From Pontibacter lucknowensis (lineage in GTDB: Bacteria; Bacteroidota; Bacteroidia; Cytophagales; Hymenobacteraceae), in assembly GCF_900156415.1 (NCBI RefSeq), contig NZ_FTNM01000006.1, positions 310,001 to 374,000 on the forward strand: a stretch of DNA of 64,000 bases, in the 5' to 3' direction. The position numbers were made by a program, and so were the translations under genes. Below, piece after piece: positions 8,866 to 18,472 of the stretch (position 1 is the first letter of the stretch; every line of letters starts with the position of its first letter). The notes beneath the pieces were generated by a model, which was not told the origin of the DNA, did not search any database, and was given only the letters and a program-made list of their open reading frames with translations.

Positions 8866-10158
8866 ATGTCTGAAACTGTTATAGAAATAGAAAACCTGTA
8901 CAAGATGTATCGCCTCGGCGTGATTGGTACCGGCTCGTTCAAGCAGGACTTGCAGCGCTGGTGGACCGCTAATGTTCTTCGCAAAGAGGATCCATTCTTT
9001 CAGGTCAACCATGAGTGCCAGCACAAAGCGTTGCCTGATACTATCATGGCATTGCAGGACATCAACCTGGAGGTAAAACACGGAGAGGCGATCGGTATTA
9101 TAGGCAAGAATGGCTCTGGCAAGTCCACCCTACTCAAAATAATCTCCCGGATTGTACGCCCTACACACGGCGTAGTGCGAGGTAAGGGCAAGGTAAGCAG
9201 CTTGCTGGAAGTGGGCACAGGCTTTCACCAGGAGCTTACCGGCAGAGAGAACATTTACATCAGTGGGTATATACTAGGTATGAGCAAACCTGAGATCAAG
9301 CGCAAGTTCGATGAGATCGTTGCCTTTTCAGGGGTTGAGCAGTTTATCGACACTCCTGTCAAGCGTTATTCATCGGGTATGTATGTGCGGCTGGCATTTG
9401 CTGTCGCAGCCCACCTGGAACCAGATATTCTGATCGTGGATGAAGTTCTGGCGGTGGGTGACGCTGATTTTCAGAAAAAGTGCCTCGGCAAAATGAGGGA
9501 GGTCTCTCAGGCAGAGGGCAGAACGATCCTCTTTGTGAGCCACAGCATGCAAGCCATCAAAAACCTGTGCGACAAAGCAGTATGGTTGAACCAGGGCAAA
9601 ATGCAGGCATTTGGTCCTTCGACCACCGTAGTAAACAAGTACCTGACCAGCACCCAGGACGCCCACCTCCTGCAGGTATGGCAAACACCGGACGAAGCTC
9701 CCGGAAATGATCTGGTACGCATGCGGTCAGTAGAGCTAGAGCCTCAGCTTGCAACTCCCGATGCGCCACTCGATATCCGTACACCACTCACAGTCCGGGT
9801 TCAATTCTGGAACATGCAGGAGGAAGCTGTTCTGAGTATTGGTCTGCACTTGTTCACAGCAGGCGGCGAATGCATTTTTGACCTCCCCTCCCCGGCTGTT
9901 ACCTGCGCCAAAGGCCTCGTTGAGGGCGAGTGTACGATACCTGGCAACTTTCTGAATGACGGTTCCTACTACATTTCGGTCATCATCGTGCGGGATACCT
10001 CCATTTCGCTTTACTACCACGAAGAGTGCCTCAGGTTCGAACTGGAGGACTATCGTGAGAATATTCAGTGGTACGGCAAGTGGTGGGGCGCCGTGCGCCC
10101 TCAGTTTCCCATCCAGCTGCGGCAGGCAGAGATCATGATTCCGCAGGAAGGCATTTAA
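8866..10158 (+). CDS. wzt: Polysaccharide export ABC transporter ATPase with C-terminal sugar-binding domain (Wzt-like)
   Basis: 430 residues. Residues about 1-265 are the ATPase: Walker A GKNGSGKST (80-88), signature YSSGMYVRLAFAVA (about 167), Walker B ILIVDEVLAVGD (about 187) and the switch histidine in ILFVSHSMQA. Residues about 275-430 form a separate beta-rich domain (IRTPLTVRVQFWNMQEEAVLSIGLHLF; FLNDGSYYISVII) of the Wzt C-terminal type, which in characterised systems recognises the terminal modification of the finished polymer. That makes a capped or methylated chain end likely here, which fits the methyltransferase-fused glycosyltransferase two genes downstream. Translationally close to wzm (11-base gap). 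Confidence 0.93.
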   Translation: MSETVIEIENLYKMYRLGVIGTGSFKQDLQRWWTANVLRKEDPFFQVNHECQHKALPDTIMALQDINLEVKHGEAIGIIGKNGSGKSTLLKIISRIVRPTHGVVRGKGKVSSLLEVGTGFHQELTGRENIYISGYILGMSKPEIKRKFDEIVAFSGVEQFIDTPVKRYSSGMYVRLAFAVAAHLEPDILIVDEVLAVGDADFQKKCLGKMREVSQAEGRTILFVSHSMQAIKNLCDKAVWLNQGKMQAFGPSTTVVNKYLTSTQDAHLLQVWQTPDEAPGNDLVRMRSVELEPQLATPDAPLDIRTPLTVRVQFWNMQEEAVLSIGLHLFTAGGECIFDLPSPAVTCAKGLVEGECTIPGNFLNDGSYYISVIIVRDTSISLYYHEECLRFELEDYRENIQWYGKWWGAVRPQFPIQLRQAEIMIPQEGI

Positions 10159-10168
10159 ACTACACCCT

Positions 10169-11428
10169 ATGCGTAACCATTTACCCTATCAGATCAGCCA
10201 CATCTACCTGCACGAAGGACTGTCACTTCCTTCTCTGTCCACCCATGATCAAGGCAATTACCTTGTTTTTTGGTGGCATGACGTGGCTTTAGGACATGTT
10301 TTTGTAGCCCCCCAGCAAAGCTTAACAGAGACAAGCTATCACGACAAATTGATAGAGGCGATTTCGCCTGCCATAACATTTTATAAGAATCAGGCGAAAA
10401 TGTCTCCAACTGCCTGGAAAGAGTGGGTTTATCAAAAGAAATCACTCGCTTTGGAAACGAGGCTGAACAACCTGTTTTCTCCGGTTTCACAGGATGCTAT
10501 ACCTGACAGGGTGCCGATAGCAGCGGTTATTTGCACCCGCGACAGGCCTTCTCAACTGCAGAACTGTCTGTCTATGTTGCTAAGCCTACCCTGCCGTCCG
10601 CAAGAGATCATTGTCGTTGACAATGCCCCTTCAAATGACGCATCAGCAGAGGTTGTAAAGCAGTTCGGGGAGGTAACTTACATAAAGGAGCCGCGCCCAG
10701 GGCTTGATATTGCCAGAAACACAGGCGCAAGAGATGCCCAGGCTTCGATCGTCGCCTATGTGGACGATGATGTCACGGTTCATCCCTTGTGGGCCTACCA
10801 GGTATGGAAAACTTTTCAGGATCCAGGTATAGCGGCTATGACTGGCCTGGTGATCGCATCTGAATTAAAAACCGAAGCGCAGTTTATTTTTGAGAAGCAC
10901 TGGAGTTTTAACCGGGGCTACACAGACATCTTCTATACGCCCGACTTTATACAGGCCACACTGTCACAGGGGCCGCCAGTCTGGGTGATCGGGGCCGGGG
11001 CAAACATGGCTTTCAGGAAAGAGTTATTTGAACAGGTAGGGTATTTTGATGAACTTCTGGATGTGGGCGCGGCCGGCTGTAGTGGCGATTCCGAGATGTG
11101 GTATAGAATCCTGATCAAGGGGTATACTATACACTACAACCCTAGGGCGATCGCTTATCATGAGCACCGCAGGGAGATCGAAGGACTGAAGAAGCAGATT
11201 TTCTACTATATGCGGGGGCACGCCGCTGCTGCTCTGATCCAGCAACGCCAACAGAAGGCGGGCTACATCAGGCACCTGTTCTGGCGATTGCCCAAGCAGT
11301 ACGCACAGCTCTTAAAATCAGGCTTCCCTAACTACCGCTATCGTCACAAAACACTCTTTGTAGAAATGCTCGGTGTGTTATCCGGACTAAATTATTATTT
11401 CAAAAACAGGCAGCATGCCAGACAGTAG
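10169..11428 (+). CDS. Glycosyltransferase family 2 with extra N-terminal region
   Basis: 419 residues. The GT-A fold starts near residue 112 (VPIAAVICTRDRPSQLQNCL) and continues with IIVVDNAPSND and the metal-binding site AYVDDDVTVHP (about 195-203), then a W-x-IGAGANMAFRKELF acceptor region. About 110 residues before the GT-A fold (LPYQISHIYLHEGL and on) match no family I recognise. Cytosolic; expected to transfer a sugar from a nucleotide-sugar donor to the growing lipid-linked chain. Ten bases separate it from wzt and two from the next gene, so it is clearly in the operon. Confidence 0.87.
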   Translation: MRNHLPYQISHIYLHEGLSLPSLSTHDQGNYLVFWWHDVALGHVFVAPQQSLTETSYHDKLIEAISPAITFYKNQAKMSPTAWKEWVYQKKSLALETRLNNLFSPVSQDAIPDRVPIAAVICTRDRPSQLQNCLSMLLSLPCRPQEIIVVDNAPSNDASAEVVKQFGEVTYIKEPRPGLDIARNTGARDAQASIVAYVDDDVTVHPLWAYQVWKTFQDPGIAAMTGLVIASELKTEAQFIFEKHWSFNRGYTDIFYTPDFIQATLSQGPPVWVIGAGANMAFRKELFEQVGYFDELLDVGAAGCSGDSEMWYRILIKGYTIHYNPRAIAYHEHRREIEGLKKQIFYYMRGHAAAALIQQRQQKAGYIRHLFWRLPKQYAQLLKSGFPNYRYRHKTLFVEMLGVLSGLNYYFKNRQHARQ

Positions 11429-11430
11429 GT

Positions 11431-13050
11431 ATGAGCAAAAAAGGTCCTCAGTTGAACCCGTTGGTGTCCGTTGTAATACCCTGTTACAACCAGGGACACT
11501 TTTTGGCTGGAGCGATTGAAAGTGCGCTCACGCAGGACTATCCTGCTGTAGAGGTAGTGGTAGTGGATGACGGATCTACTGACTTTACGAAGGAGATAGC
11601 AGGCGCATACCGTGCTGTCAAATATGTATACCAGCCTAACCAGGGGCTGTCATCGGCCCGGAACACAGGAATAAAAAACGCTTCCGGCGACTTCCTGCTT
11701 TTCCTGGATGCAGACGACTGGCTCCTGCCGGGCGCCATAACGACCAATGTAGCATATCTGCTCCGACATGAGCAGCTGGCCTTTGTGTCGGGCGCTCACC
11801 ATAAAGTATATGTGGAAGAAGGTCTCGTCAAAGAAGAGACATCTCAGGTCAGCGCGGACCACTACCTGCACTTACTACAGGGCAACTACATAGGCATGAT
11901 CTCGACAGTGCTTTTCCGCAAATGGGTGTTCTCAGAGTTTCAGTACGATACTATGCTGCGGAACTGCGAAGACTATGACCTATACCTGAAGATAACCAGA
12001 AAATACCCGGTATTCCATCACCAGGAAAAGATCGCGGCCTATCGTATACACACGGCCAATATGTCAAACAACATTCCGGCTATGCTGGGAGGTGTGTTGA
12101 GGGTGCTGGATCGCCAGAAAGTAGAACTGAAATCTGAAAGTGAGCAGAAGGCCTACCTGCGCGGACAGGAAGTGTGGCGAAGCTACTACTGCTCTGAATT
12201 ATGGAAAAGCCTCGGTCAACCGAAAGGCACTGTTTCGACAGAAAGTCTTCAGTTCCTGAAGCTGCACAGACCGCCACTATATTATAAATACATCCTGAAA
12301 AAAAACACAGCCATGTTTAAAGCTCAAGTTAAAAAATACGCGCCTGCCTTCACACTCAGAATGCTGCACAGCATAGGGCTGTACAACAACCATGTTCCTG
12401 CTCCGGGAGCGGTTGAATTGGGAGACTTTGACAGAGTCACCCCATTCAGCAAAGAATTTGGCTATGACCGTGGAGGTCCCGTGGACCGGCATTACATCGA
12501 GGGTTTCCTTCGCAGCGAATCGCAGTGCATACAAGGCAATGTGCTCGAGATCGGCGACAATGCCTATACCTTGCAGTTCGGTGGAAAGCAGGTCACCAAA
12601 AGCGACATCCTGCATGTGGACTCGACAAACAAAGCCGCGACCTATATTGGTGATATAAGCGATGCCCCACACATACCTGACAGTATGTTTGATTGCATCA
12701 TCCTCACCCAGACCCTGCATCTGATCTACGATTTTAAGGCTGCACTCCGTACCTGCCACCGAATACTGAAGCCGGGGGGCGTCCTGCTGCTTACTGTCCC
12801 GGGTATCACTCCGATTGACCATGGCGAATGGAAGGACACCTGGTACTGGGCTTTTACAGACAAAGCCATGCGCAAAGTCATGGACGAAACATTCCCGGAG
12901 AGCCAGGTGAAGGTTGGCACTTATGGCAACGTACTGACGGCTGCCGCTTTTCTGTATGGCATGGGCCTGCAGGAGGTGCCGCCGACCAAACTCAACTTTC
13001 ATGATCCGCATTACCAGGTGATCGTGACAGTGAAAGCCCAAAAGCTGTAG
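11431..13050 (+). CDS. Bifunctional protein: GT2 glycosyltransferase fused to a class I methyltransferase
   Basis: 539 residues. N-terminal GT2 domain, about residues 8-240: PLVSVVIPCYNQGHFL, VVVVDDGSTDFT, GLSSARNTGIKNASG, FLLFLDADDWLLPG and a CEDYDLYLKI block with acidic base candidates. C-terminal domain, about 370-535, reads as an SAM-dependent methyltransferase: GNVLEIGDNAYT (motif I region, with the usual GxG loosened), DILHVDST, MFDCIILTQTLHLIYDFKAAL and RILKPGGVLLLTVPG. It may add a sugar and methylate it, or methylate a chain end, which would supply the mark that a Wzt C-terminal domain can read. The missing glycine of motif I leaves some doubt about methyltransferase activity. Confidence 0.85.
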   Translation: MSKKGPQLNPLVSVVIPCYNQGHFLAGAIESALTQDYPAVEVVVVDDGSTDFTKEIAGAYRAVKYVYQPNQGLSSARNTGIKNASGDFLLFLDADDWLLPGAITTNVAYLLRHEQLAFVSGAHHKVYVEEGLVKEETSQVSADHYLHLLQGNYIGMISTVLFRKWVFSEFQYDTMLRNCEDYDLYLKITRKYPVFHHQEKIAAYRIHTANMSNNIPAMLGGVLRVLDRQKVELKSESEQKAYLRGQEVWRSYYCSELWKSLGQPKGTVSTESLQFLKLHRPPLYYKYILKKNTAMFKAQVKKYAPAFTLRMLHSIGLYNNHVPAPGAVELGDFDRVTPFSKEFGYDRGGPVDRHYIEGFLRSESQCIQGNVLEIGDNAYTLQFGGKQVTKSDILHVDSTNKAATYIGDISDAPHIPDSMFDCIILTQTLHLIYDFKAALRTCHRILKPGGVLLLTVPGITPIDHGEWKDTWYWAFTDKAMRKVMDETFPESQVKVGTYGNVLTAAAFLYGMGLQEVPPTKLNFHDPHYQVIVTVKAQKL

Positions 13051-13059
13051 CGCATACCT

Positions 13060-14067
13060 ATGATCCGCCACTTCATACAAAAATACCTGGAACCGAAAGC
13101 GCTTGTGCTGATGTACCACCGCATAGCAGCACCGGAAACGGATATATGGGACCTTGCTGTCAGCCCTGCAAACTTTGAGGAACAGTTACAGGTGTTAAGC
13201 CGGACAGGTGAGGTCGTGCCCCTGCACGAGCTTGCCGCCAGAGCAAAAGAAAAAAGACGCCGCAAGCACCTGATCGCACTATCATTTGACGACGGCTACA
13301 TTGACAACTATGAAACGGCGAAGCCGCTACTGGAGAAATACCGGTTACCGGCTACCTTCTTTGTGACGTCCTGTAACTTGGGAACAGAGCGGGAGTTTTG
13401 GTGGGACGAACTGGAAAATCTTATACTTCACGCAGCGCATTTGCCTGCTACATTCGTCATGAAAGTAAAGGGAGTGCTGATAAAAAGAGACCTGAAACAG
13501 GAAGCTGAATTATCGTATGAGCTTCAGCAACAGCACATGCACTGGAAGGCATGTCTTACCCCTCCAACCACCAGGCGCAGCGAGCTGTTTCTGGCATTGT
13601 GGACCGCAATGCGGGCGCTTGCGGACAGTGAAATCCAGCAGCTCTTACAACAGGTTAGGGACTGGACCAAATCGGAGGCAGTAAATCGGCCGGCCTACAA
13701 AAGCATGTCAACAGGCCAGCTTGCTGAACTGGCAAAGCAGCAGTTATTCGCTATAGGGGCCCACACCGTGACGCATCCTGCTTTGGGGCATCACGGCTTT
13801 GACTTTCAGAAAGCTGAGATGGCAGCTAACAGAGATTTGCTCCAGGAGCTGACCGGCAATCGCATTTCACTAATGGCCTACCCCTATGGACACTACAATG
13901 CCGATACCTTACAGGCGGCGGAAGCTGCTTCATTTGACGCCGCCTTTACTACGGAAGGCAGCACGGTCAACAAACGAACGCACCAGTACCGCATCGGCAG
14001 ATTCCAGGTGAACGATATGACAGGAGCGGCATTTGCAAAAACGCTTCAGAAATGGGCACTAACCTAA
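13060..14067 (+). CDS. Polysaccharide deacetylase (NodB/CE4 family)
   Basis: 335 residues. The CE4 motif 1 LSFDDGYIDNYETAKPLL (metal-binding and catalytic Asp pair) is intact, after ALVLMYHRIA, the usual start of this subgroup. Motif 2 is seen as GAHTVTHPALGHH (metal-binding histidines) and MAYPYGHYN follows as motif 3. It removes N-acetyl groups from sugar polymers or lipid-linked sugars using a divalent metal. There is no signal peptide, so it probably acts in the cytoplasm on the precursor or is exported some other way. Nine bases after the previous gene, eight before the next. Confidence 0.88.
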   Translation: MIRHFIQKYLEPKALVLMYHRIAAPETDIWDLAVSPANFEEQLQVLSRTGEVVPLHELAARAKEKRRRKHLIALSFDDGYIDNYETAKPLLEKYRLPATFFVTSCNLGTEREFWWDELENLILHAAHLPATFVMKVKGVLIKRDLKQEAELSYELQQQHMHWKACLTPPTTRRSELFLALWTAMRALADSEIQQLLQQVRDWTKSEAVNRPAYKSMSTGQLAELAKQQLFAIGAHTVTHPALGHHGFDFQKAEMAANRDLLQELTGNRISLMAYPYGHYNADTLQAAEAASFDAAFTTEGSTVNKRTHQYRIGRFQVNDMTGAAFAKTLQKWALT

Positions 14068-14074
14068 CACAGCT

Positions 14075-15001
14075 ATGCATACAAACCCTACCCCTCTTGT
14101 CTCTGTGATCACAGCCTTCCTCAATGAAGAGAAGTTCTTGGGCGAGGCCATCGAGAGTGTTCTGCAGCAGGATTACACACATTGGGAACTGATACTTGTA
14201 GACGACGGCTCAACAGATCATAGTACGGCAATAGCACAAACGTATGCAGCACGCTACCCTGGCAAGGTTTTCTATTATGATCATCCGGGGCATATCAACA
14301 GGGGCCTGAGTGCCAGCCGCAACGCAGGTATAGAACAGGCCCGGGGTAAGCTGGTCGCTTTCCTGGATGCCGATGATGTGTGGCTCCCCTGCAAACTGTC
14401 ACAACAGGTCGCATTATTTCAAGAAGAGCAAGGAATTGCCATGGTGGCAGAGGCCTCCTTTTACTGGTATAGCTGGGAGCACCCGGAACAGCAGGACATC
14501 GCTATACCTGTTGGTGCCCCCCAGGACAGGGCTTACGCACCCGGATCGCTCACCTCATACCTGTACCCGCTTCACACAGGCGCCGCCCCATGCCCTTCAG
14601 GACTTATGCTGACCAAAGAGGCCATTGTCCGGGCCGGAGGTTTTGAGGAGTCCTTCACAAAGGAGTTTCAGTTGTATGAAGACCAGGCATTTCTTCATAA
14701 GATATACCTGCAGGAGAAGGTGTACATTTCATCTGCCTGCCAGAATATGTACCGGCAGCGCACCGGCTCTATTGTAGAGAAGGTGAAATCTGATGGGCAC
14801 TACCACATGGTCCGCCGCTATTTTCTGGAGTGGCTGGAAAACTATCTGCAGGAGTCGCAACAAGAAGAAAGCTCGACGTCGCGCCTGCTGGAGAAGGCGC
14901 TTCTACCTTACCGCTATCCGCGCCGCTATTTTGCAGCGGTCACCTTTCCCTCCAAGGTAAAAGGTGCTATTAAGAAAGGATTCAAGTCACTTGTCAGATG
15001 A
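14075..15001 (+). CDS. Glycosyltransferase family 2
   Basis: 308 residues. Complete GT-A core: PLVSVITAFLNEEKFLGEAIESVL, LILVDDGSTDHS, GLSASRNAGIEQARG, LVAFLDADDVWLP (DxD-type metal site), and KEFQLYEDQAFLHKIYL with the candidate catalytic acidic pair (YEDQ). The basic C-terminus (SKVKGAIKKGFKSLVR) may contact the membrane. The stop codon overlaps the start of the next gene, implying translational coupling. Donor and acceptor unknown. Confidence 0.88.
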   Translation: MHTNPTPLVSVITAFLNEEKFLGEAIESVLQQDYTHWELILVDDGSTDHSTAIAQTYAARYPGKVFYYDHPGHINRGLSASRNAGIEQARGKLVAFLDADDVWLPCKLSQQVALFQEEQGIAMVAEASFYWYSWEHPEQQDIAIPVGAPQDRAYAPGSLTSYLYPLHTGAAPCPSGLMLTKEAIVRAGGFEESFTKEFQLYEDQAFLHKIYLQEKVYISSACQNMYRQRTGSIVEKVKSDGHYHMVRRYFLEWLENYLQESQQEESSTSRLLEKALLPYRYPRRYFAAVTFPSKVKGAIKKGFKSLVR

Positions 15002-16041
15002 TGTTACCAAAGCTAACGGTCCTGATGCCGGTCTATAACGCCGGGAAGTTTCTGGCAGCAGCTGTTGACAGCATACTGCAACAGACATTCAGGGAATTTG
15101 AATTCATCATCATCGACGATGGCTCAACTGACGACAGTGTAGCTATCATAAAGTCTTATGATGACCCCCGCATCAGGCTATACCTGAACAAGGATAATAT
15201 AGGTATCACAGCCACCCTGAACAAAGGTATAGGCCTGGCCAGTACCAGCCTGATAGCCAGAATGGACGCCGATGACATCAGTTACCCGGACAGGTTACAG
15301 GTTCAGTACAGCTACATGCTGGCCAATCCGGATTGCGCCCTTGTTTCGTCCATGGTCAGGGTGATCGGAGAAGACGGGCGCTTTATCAGGCAGGATAAGA
15401 TGAGGAGTGAGCACGTTTATTACAACCTGACATTCATCTGCTGGCTATACCACCCCACCGTTATGTACCGGAAAGAAGCGGTGCAGGAAGTAGGGCTTTA
15501 TACTGCTACTTATTCAGAAGACTTTGAGCTCTTCTGGCAGCTCACCCGGAAATACAGTTTCCACAATCTGCCGGAAGTATTGCTGGACTACAGAGTAACT
15601 GACCAGAGCCTGCACCAGGTATTAAAGAAGGTAGAGTACGAATCGGCCCAGCAGCAGCAGGTACTGCGCAATTTACGCTATTTCGCCGGCGGCCATTACA
15701 CTATCCCGAGCAGTTTTATTCAGTGTTACAGGCATAACTTCGAGCCGCTCATCGCAGAGCAGGATCTGCGTCGATGGATCAGCTGCATCCGGGAGCTCGA
15801 TTATATAACCCAGTGCATTTTAGAAAAACTTAACCCTAATCTGGAGGAAGAAAGCGTGAAACTGGCCGCCAGATATAAAAGGGAGTTCATCATCAGCGCT
15901 TTGATCCAACACCTCCCCCTCCATACCCAGGTATGGTTTAGAATGAGAGTTGAACCAATGCGCAGCCTGGCAAGGAGCATCAAATCTCTGCTCAAAAGCA
16001 AACTCAGGTATAAAACAGCACTATTGACCAAAAACAATTAG
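14998..16041 (+). CDS. Glycosyltransferase family 2
   Basis: 347 residues. GT-A signatures: KLTVLMPVYNAGKFLAAAV, FIIIDDGSTDDSV, LIARMDADDISYPDRL (the MDADD metal site) and EDFELFWQLT. The C-terminal 130 residues are helical and basic without a recognised domain. Overlaps the previous gene by four bases (ATGA); a second ATG directly follows, so either start is possible. This closes the first block of tightly packed genes: a 106-base AT-rich gap follows. Confidence 0.88.
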   Translation: MMLPKLTVLMPVYNAGKFLAAAVDSILQQTFREFEFIIIDDGSTDDSVAIIKSYDDPRIRLYLNKDNIGITATLNKGIGLASTSLIARMDADDISYPDRLQVQYSYMLANPDCALVSSMVRVIGEDGRFIRQDKMRSEHVYYNLTFICWLYHPTVMYRKEAVQEVGLYTATYSEDFELFWQLTRKYSFHNLPEVLLDYRVTDQSLHQVLKKVEYESAQQQQVLRNLRYFAGGHYTIPSSFIQCYRHNFEPLIAEQDLRRWISCIRELDYITQCILEKLNPNLEEESVKLAARYKREFIISALIQHLPLHTQVWFRMRVEPMRSLARSIKSLLKSKLRYKTALLTKNN

Positions 16042-16147
16042 TTACTTAAATAAAATAATCACATTTTATCTTATTAAATTTAATAACACATCGTATTACT
16101 ATTACATCAGGGAAGAACTACTTACATTAATATGACTCTTTTATTTG

Positions 16148-17128
16148 ATGCTTAGCATACCTCCTTCTCCTCCCCAAATCGCACCGCTTCAAGGTACACT
16201 TAACAGACCTACCTGGTCAGTGATGATACCGGTGTATAACTGTGCCATCTACCTGAAGGACACTCTAAATAGCGTACTGGCACAAGGTATACCTGAAGCA
16301 GAAATGCAGATTGAAGTTGTAGACGATGCAAGCACGGACGCCGATATAGAAAAGCTGGTTGCTGAGGTTGGTCAGGGACGAATCCAATATTTCAAACAGG
16401 AGCAGAACGTTGGTAGTCTGCGAAACTTCGAAACCTGCATCAATCGCTCAAGAGGCAAGCTTGTGCATCTCCTGCACGGGGACGATAAGGTCAGGCCAGG
16501 CTATTATACCAGGATAGAACAGCTTTTTGAGCAATTCCCATCAGCAGGTGCTGCCTTTAGCGGGTATTGCAGTATTAACGAGCAAGGTCAGGTCGTATCG
16601 CATAAGAAGCCAGAAATGAAGCAGGATGGCATATTGCCAGACTGGCTGGCGAGGATCGGAGAAAAACAGTTGATTCAGTATGCTGCCATGACAGTGCGCC
16701 GCGAGGTATACGAGCAACTAGGGGCTTTCTATGGAGTGAACTACGGAGAGGACTGGGAGATGTGGGTACGGATAGCACGCCATTACCCGACGGCCTATAC
16801 GCCACTTACACTGGCGGAATACAGGCAGCACTCTACTTCAATCACCAGTAGCAAATTTTTGAAAGGAGAGCACTTGCAGGATCTCTACAAAGCTATGCAA
16901 CTTATTCAAACCCATTTGCCCGAAGACCAAAAGCACACTATACTTCAGAGATCAAAAAAACACTATGCTACTTATGCGCTCAACATAGCAGCACGGCTAT
17001 GGCATAGCCTACGCAACGAGCAATTGGTGGAGGCTCATATCAAGAATGCACTGCGGTTTCACAACAGCCCCCTTATTTACCTGATGGCAGCAAAACTTTA
17101 CTTTACACTAAAATTCAGCAGGATATGA
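16148..17128 (+). CDS. Glycosyltransferase family 2
   Basis: 326 residues from the ATG at 16148; a TTG immediately before it could be read as the start but ATG is preferred. GT-A core: WSVMIPVYNCAIYLKDTLNSVL, IEVVDDASTDAD, KLVHLLHGDDKVRPGYY (here HGDD replaces the usual DADD) and GEDWEMWVRIARHYPTAYTPL. The Asp-Asp pair of the metal site is kept. It restarts the operon after a 106-base AT-rich gap, so a second promoter there is possible. The next gene overlaps by four bases. Confidence 0.87.
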   Translation: MLSIPPSPPQIAPLQGTLNRPTWSVMIPVYNCAIYLKDTLNSVLAQGIPEAEMQIEVVDDASTDADIEKLVAEVGQGRIQYFKQEQNVGSLRNFETCINRSRGKLVHLLHGDDKVRPGYYTRIEQLFEQFPSAGAAFSGYCSINEQGQVVSHKKPEMKQDGILPDWLARIGEKQLIQYAAMTVRREVYEQLGAFYGVNYGEDWEMWVRIARHYPTAYTPLTLAEYRQHSTSITSSKFLKGEHLQDLYKAMQLIQTHLPEDQKHTILQRSKKHYATYALNIAARLWHSLRNEQLVEAHIKNALRFHNSPLIYLMAAKLYFTLKFSRI

Positions 17129-18189
17129 GGTTAGGTATTTCAATTGTGATTTGTACATACAATGGGGCGAAACTTCTGCCGGAAACAATCCGCCACATAG
17201 CCAGCCAGCGCATTAGCTCACACATAAAGTGGGAGGTGCTGGTTGTGGACAATGCATCTACTGACAAAACATCCGAAGTAGTACTTGAAGAATGGGAGAA
17301 GCAGGGCCAGCCAACTCTGTTACACCTTTTTCACCAGCCAAGGCAGGGCTTGACGTATGCCCGTGAGCTCGCGCTGAGCCATGCAAATTATGAGTTTGTT
17401 TTGTTCTGCGACGATGACAACTGGCTCTGCCCTGATTACCTTAGCCTGGCCTATCAGCTTATGATAGCACATCCGGAAATTGGTGTGCTCGGAGGTAACG
17501 GCGAACTAGTGTTTGAATCACCTCCACCTGAATGGGCGGTCGGACATGGTTTTTTTGCAAATGGCCCTCAGGCAAAAGTACCAGGCCCGGTCAGCAGACA
17601 GTTTGTGTATGGCGCAGGTTGCGTCATACGGAAGTCAGCCTATGATACCCTCCTGCATGCTGGCTTTAAGCCACTGCTGACCGATCGGATGGCAGGCACA
17701 CTAACTGCCGGTGGTGACTACGAGCTTTGCTATGCGATCGCTATGGCAGGCTACACCATCTGGTACGAAGACAAGCTTAAGTTCAAGCATTTTATGCCGG
17801 CAGCCCGACTTAACTGGGCTTACTTCATCCGGTTCATTTCAGAAGGAGCCAGGTGCTTTGAGGTAATCATGCCTTACCGCATCCATGTGAATATGGGCAG
17901 CAAAAATACTTTTGCTTTCCGACTCATGTGCCTGCGCATCGTAGGCTCATACTTATTAAAGACGCTGCCGCTGCTGGCAGCCAAGCTATACCTTCCAGGT
18001 GATTCAGAGGCAGCAAAGCTCAACACGATCAAACTGGTATCACTCAAAACAAAGCTTCTTTCTTTTAAGAATTACAAAAACATGAAGCAGAACTTCGAGA
18101 CTATTCTTAAGTTCAATCAGGAAGCTCTCCAAAAAAAAAGTATTAAACAGCCTGTTAAAGTTCTGATTGATATGCAGACTGCCGGTTAA
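17125..18189 (+). CDS. Glycosyltransferase family 2
   Basis: 354 residues. GT-A core: GISIVICTYNGAKLLPETIRHI, VLVVDNASTDKTSEVV, GLTYARELALSHANYEFVLFCDDDNWLCPDYL (metal site CDDDN) and a later GGDYELCYAIAMAGYTIWYEDKLKFKHFM block. The VDNAS and CDDDNW spellings are close to chain-elongating rhamnosyl/other transferases that I cannot name more exactly. Last gene of the export operon; no clear hairpin terminator follows. Confidence 0.87.
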   Translation: MRLGISIVICTYNGAKLLPETIRHIASQRISSHIKWEVLVVDNASTDKTSEVVLEEWEKQGQPTLLHLFHQPRQGLTYARELALSHANYEFVLFCDDDNWLCPDYLSLAYQLMIAHPEIGVLGGNGELVFESPPPEWAVGHGFFANGPQAKVPGPVSRQFVYGAGCVIRKSAYDTLLHAGFKPLLTDRMAGTLTAGGDYELCYAIAMAGYTIWYEDKLKFKHFMPAARLNWAYFIRFISEGARCFEVIMPYRIHVNMGSKNTFAFRLMCLRIVGSYLLKTLPLLAAKLYLPGDSEAAKLNTIKLVSLKTKLLSFKNYKNMKQNFETILKFNQEALQKKSIKQPVKVLIDMQTAG

Positions 18190-18472
18190 GCCAAAGCCAC
18201 CATTCTTTCCTAACCACATCTTTATATAAAAATATCCCGAATTACAAATTTAACACCCACTAAATACAACTTATTATCATAATTAGCATATATACTATAC
18301 TAGTATACTTCTGCTCATGTCAGTGCTAAGCTAACATTTGGGTGATTGTGGTGAACGCTAACAGTACAGTTGAATTATTACAGGCAACTGGGTATAAATA
18401 TAATCTTGTGTGGATGAATAAGCTCTATCAAGCTGCTTATTTTCTATTGGTTGTGAGTTTATAAAGGATTTT

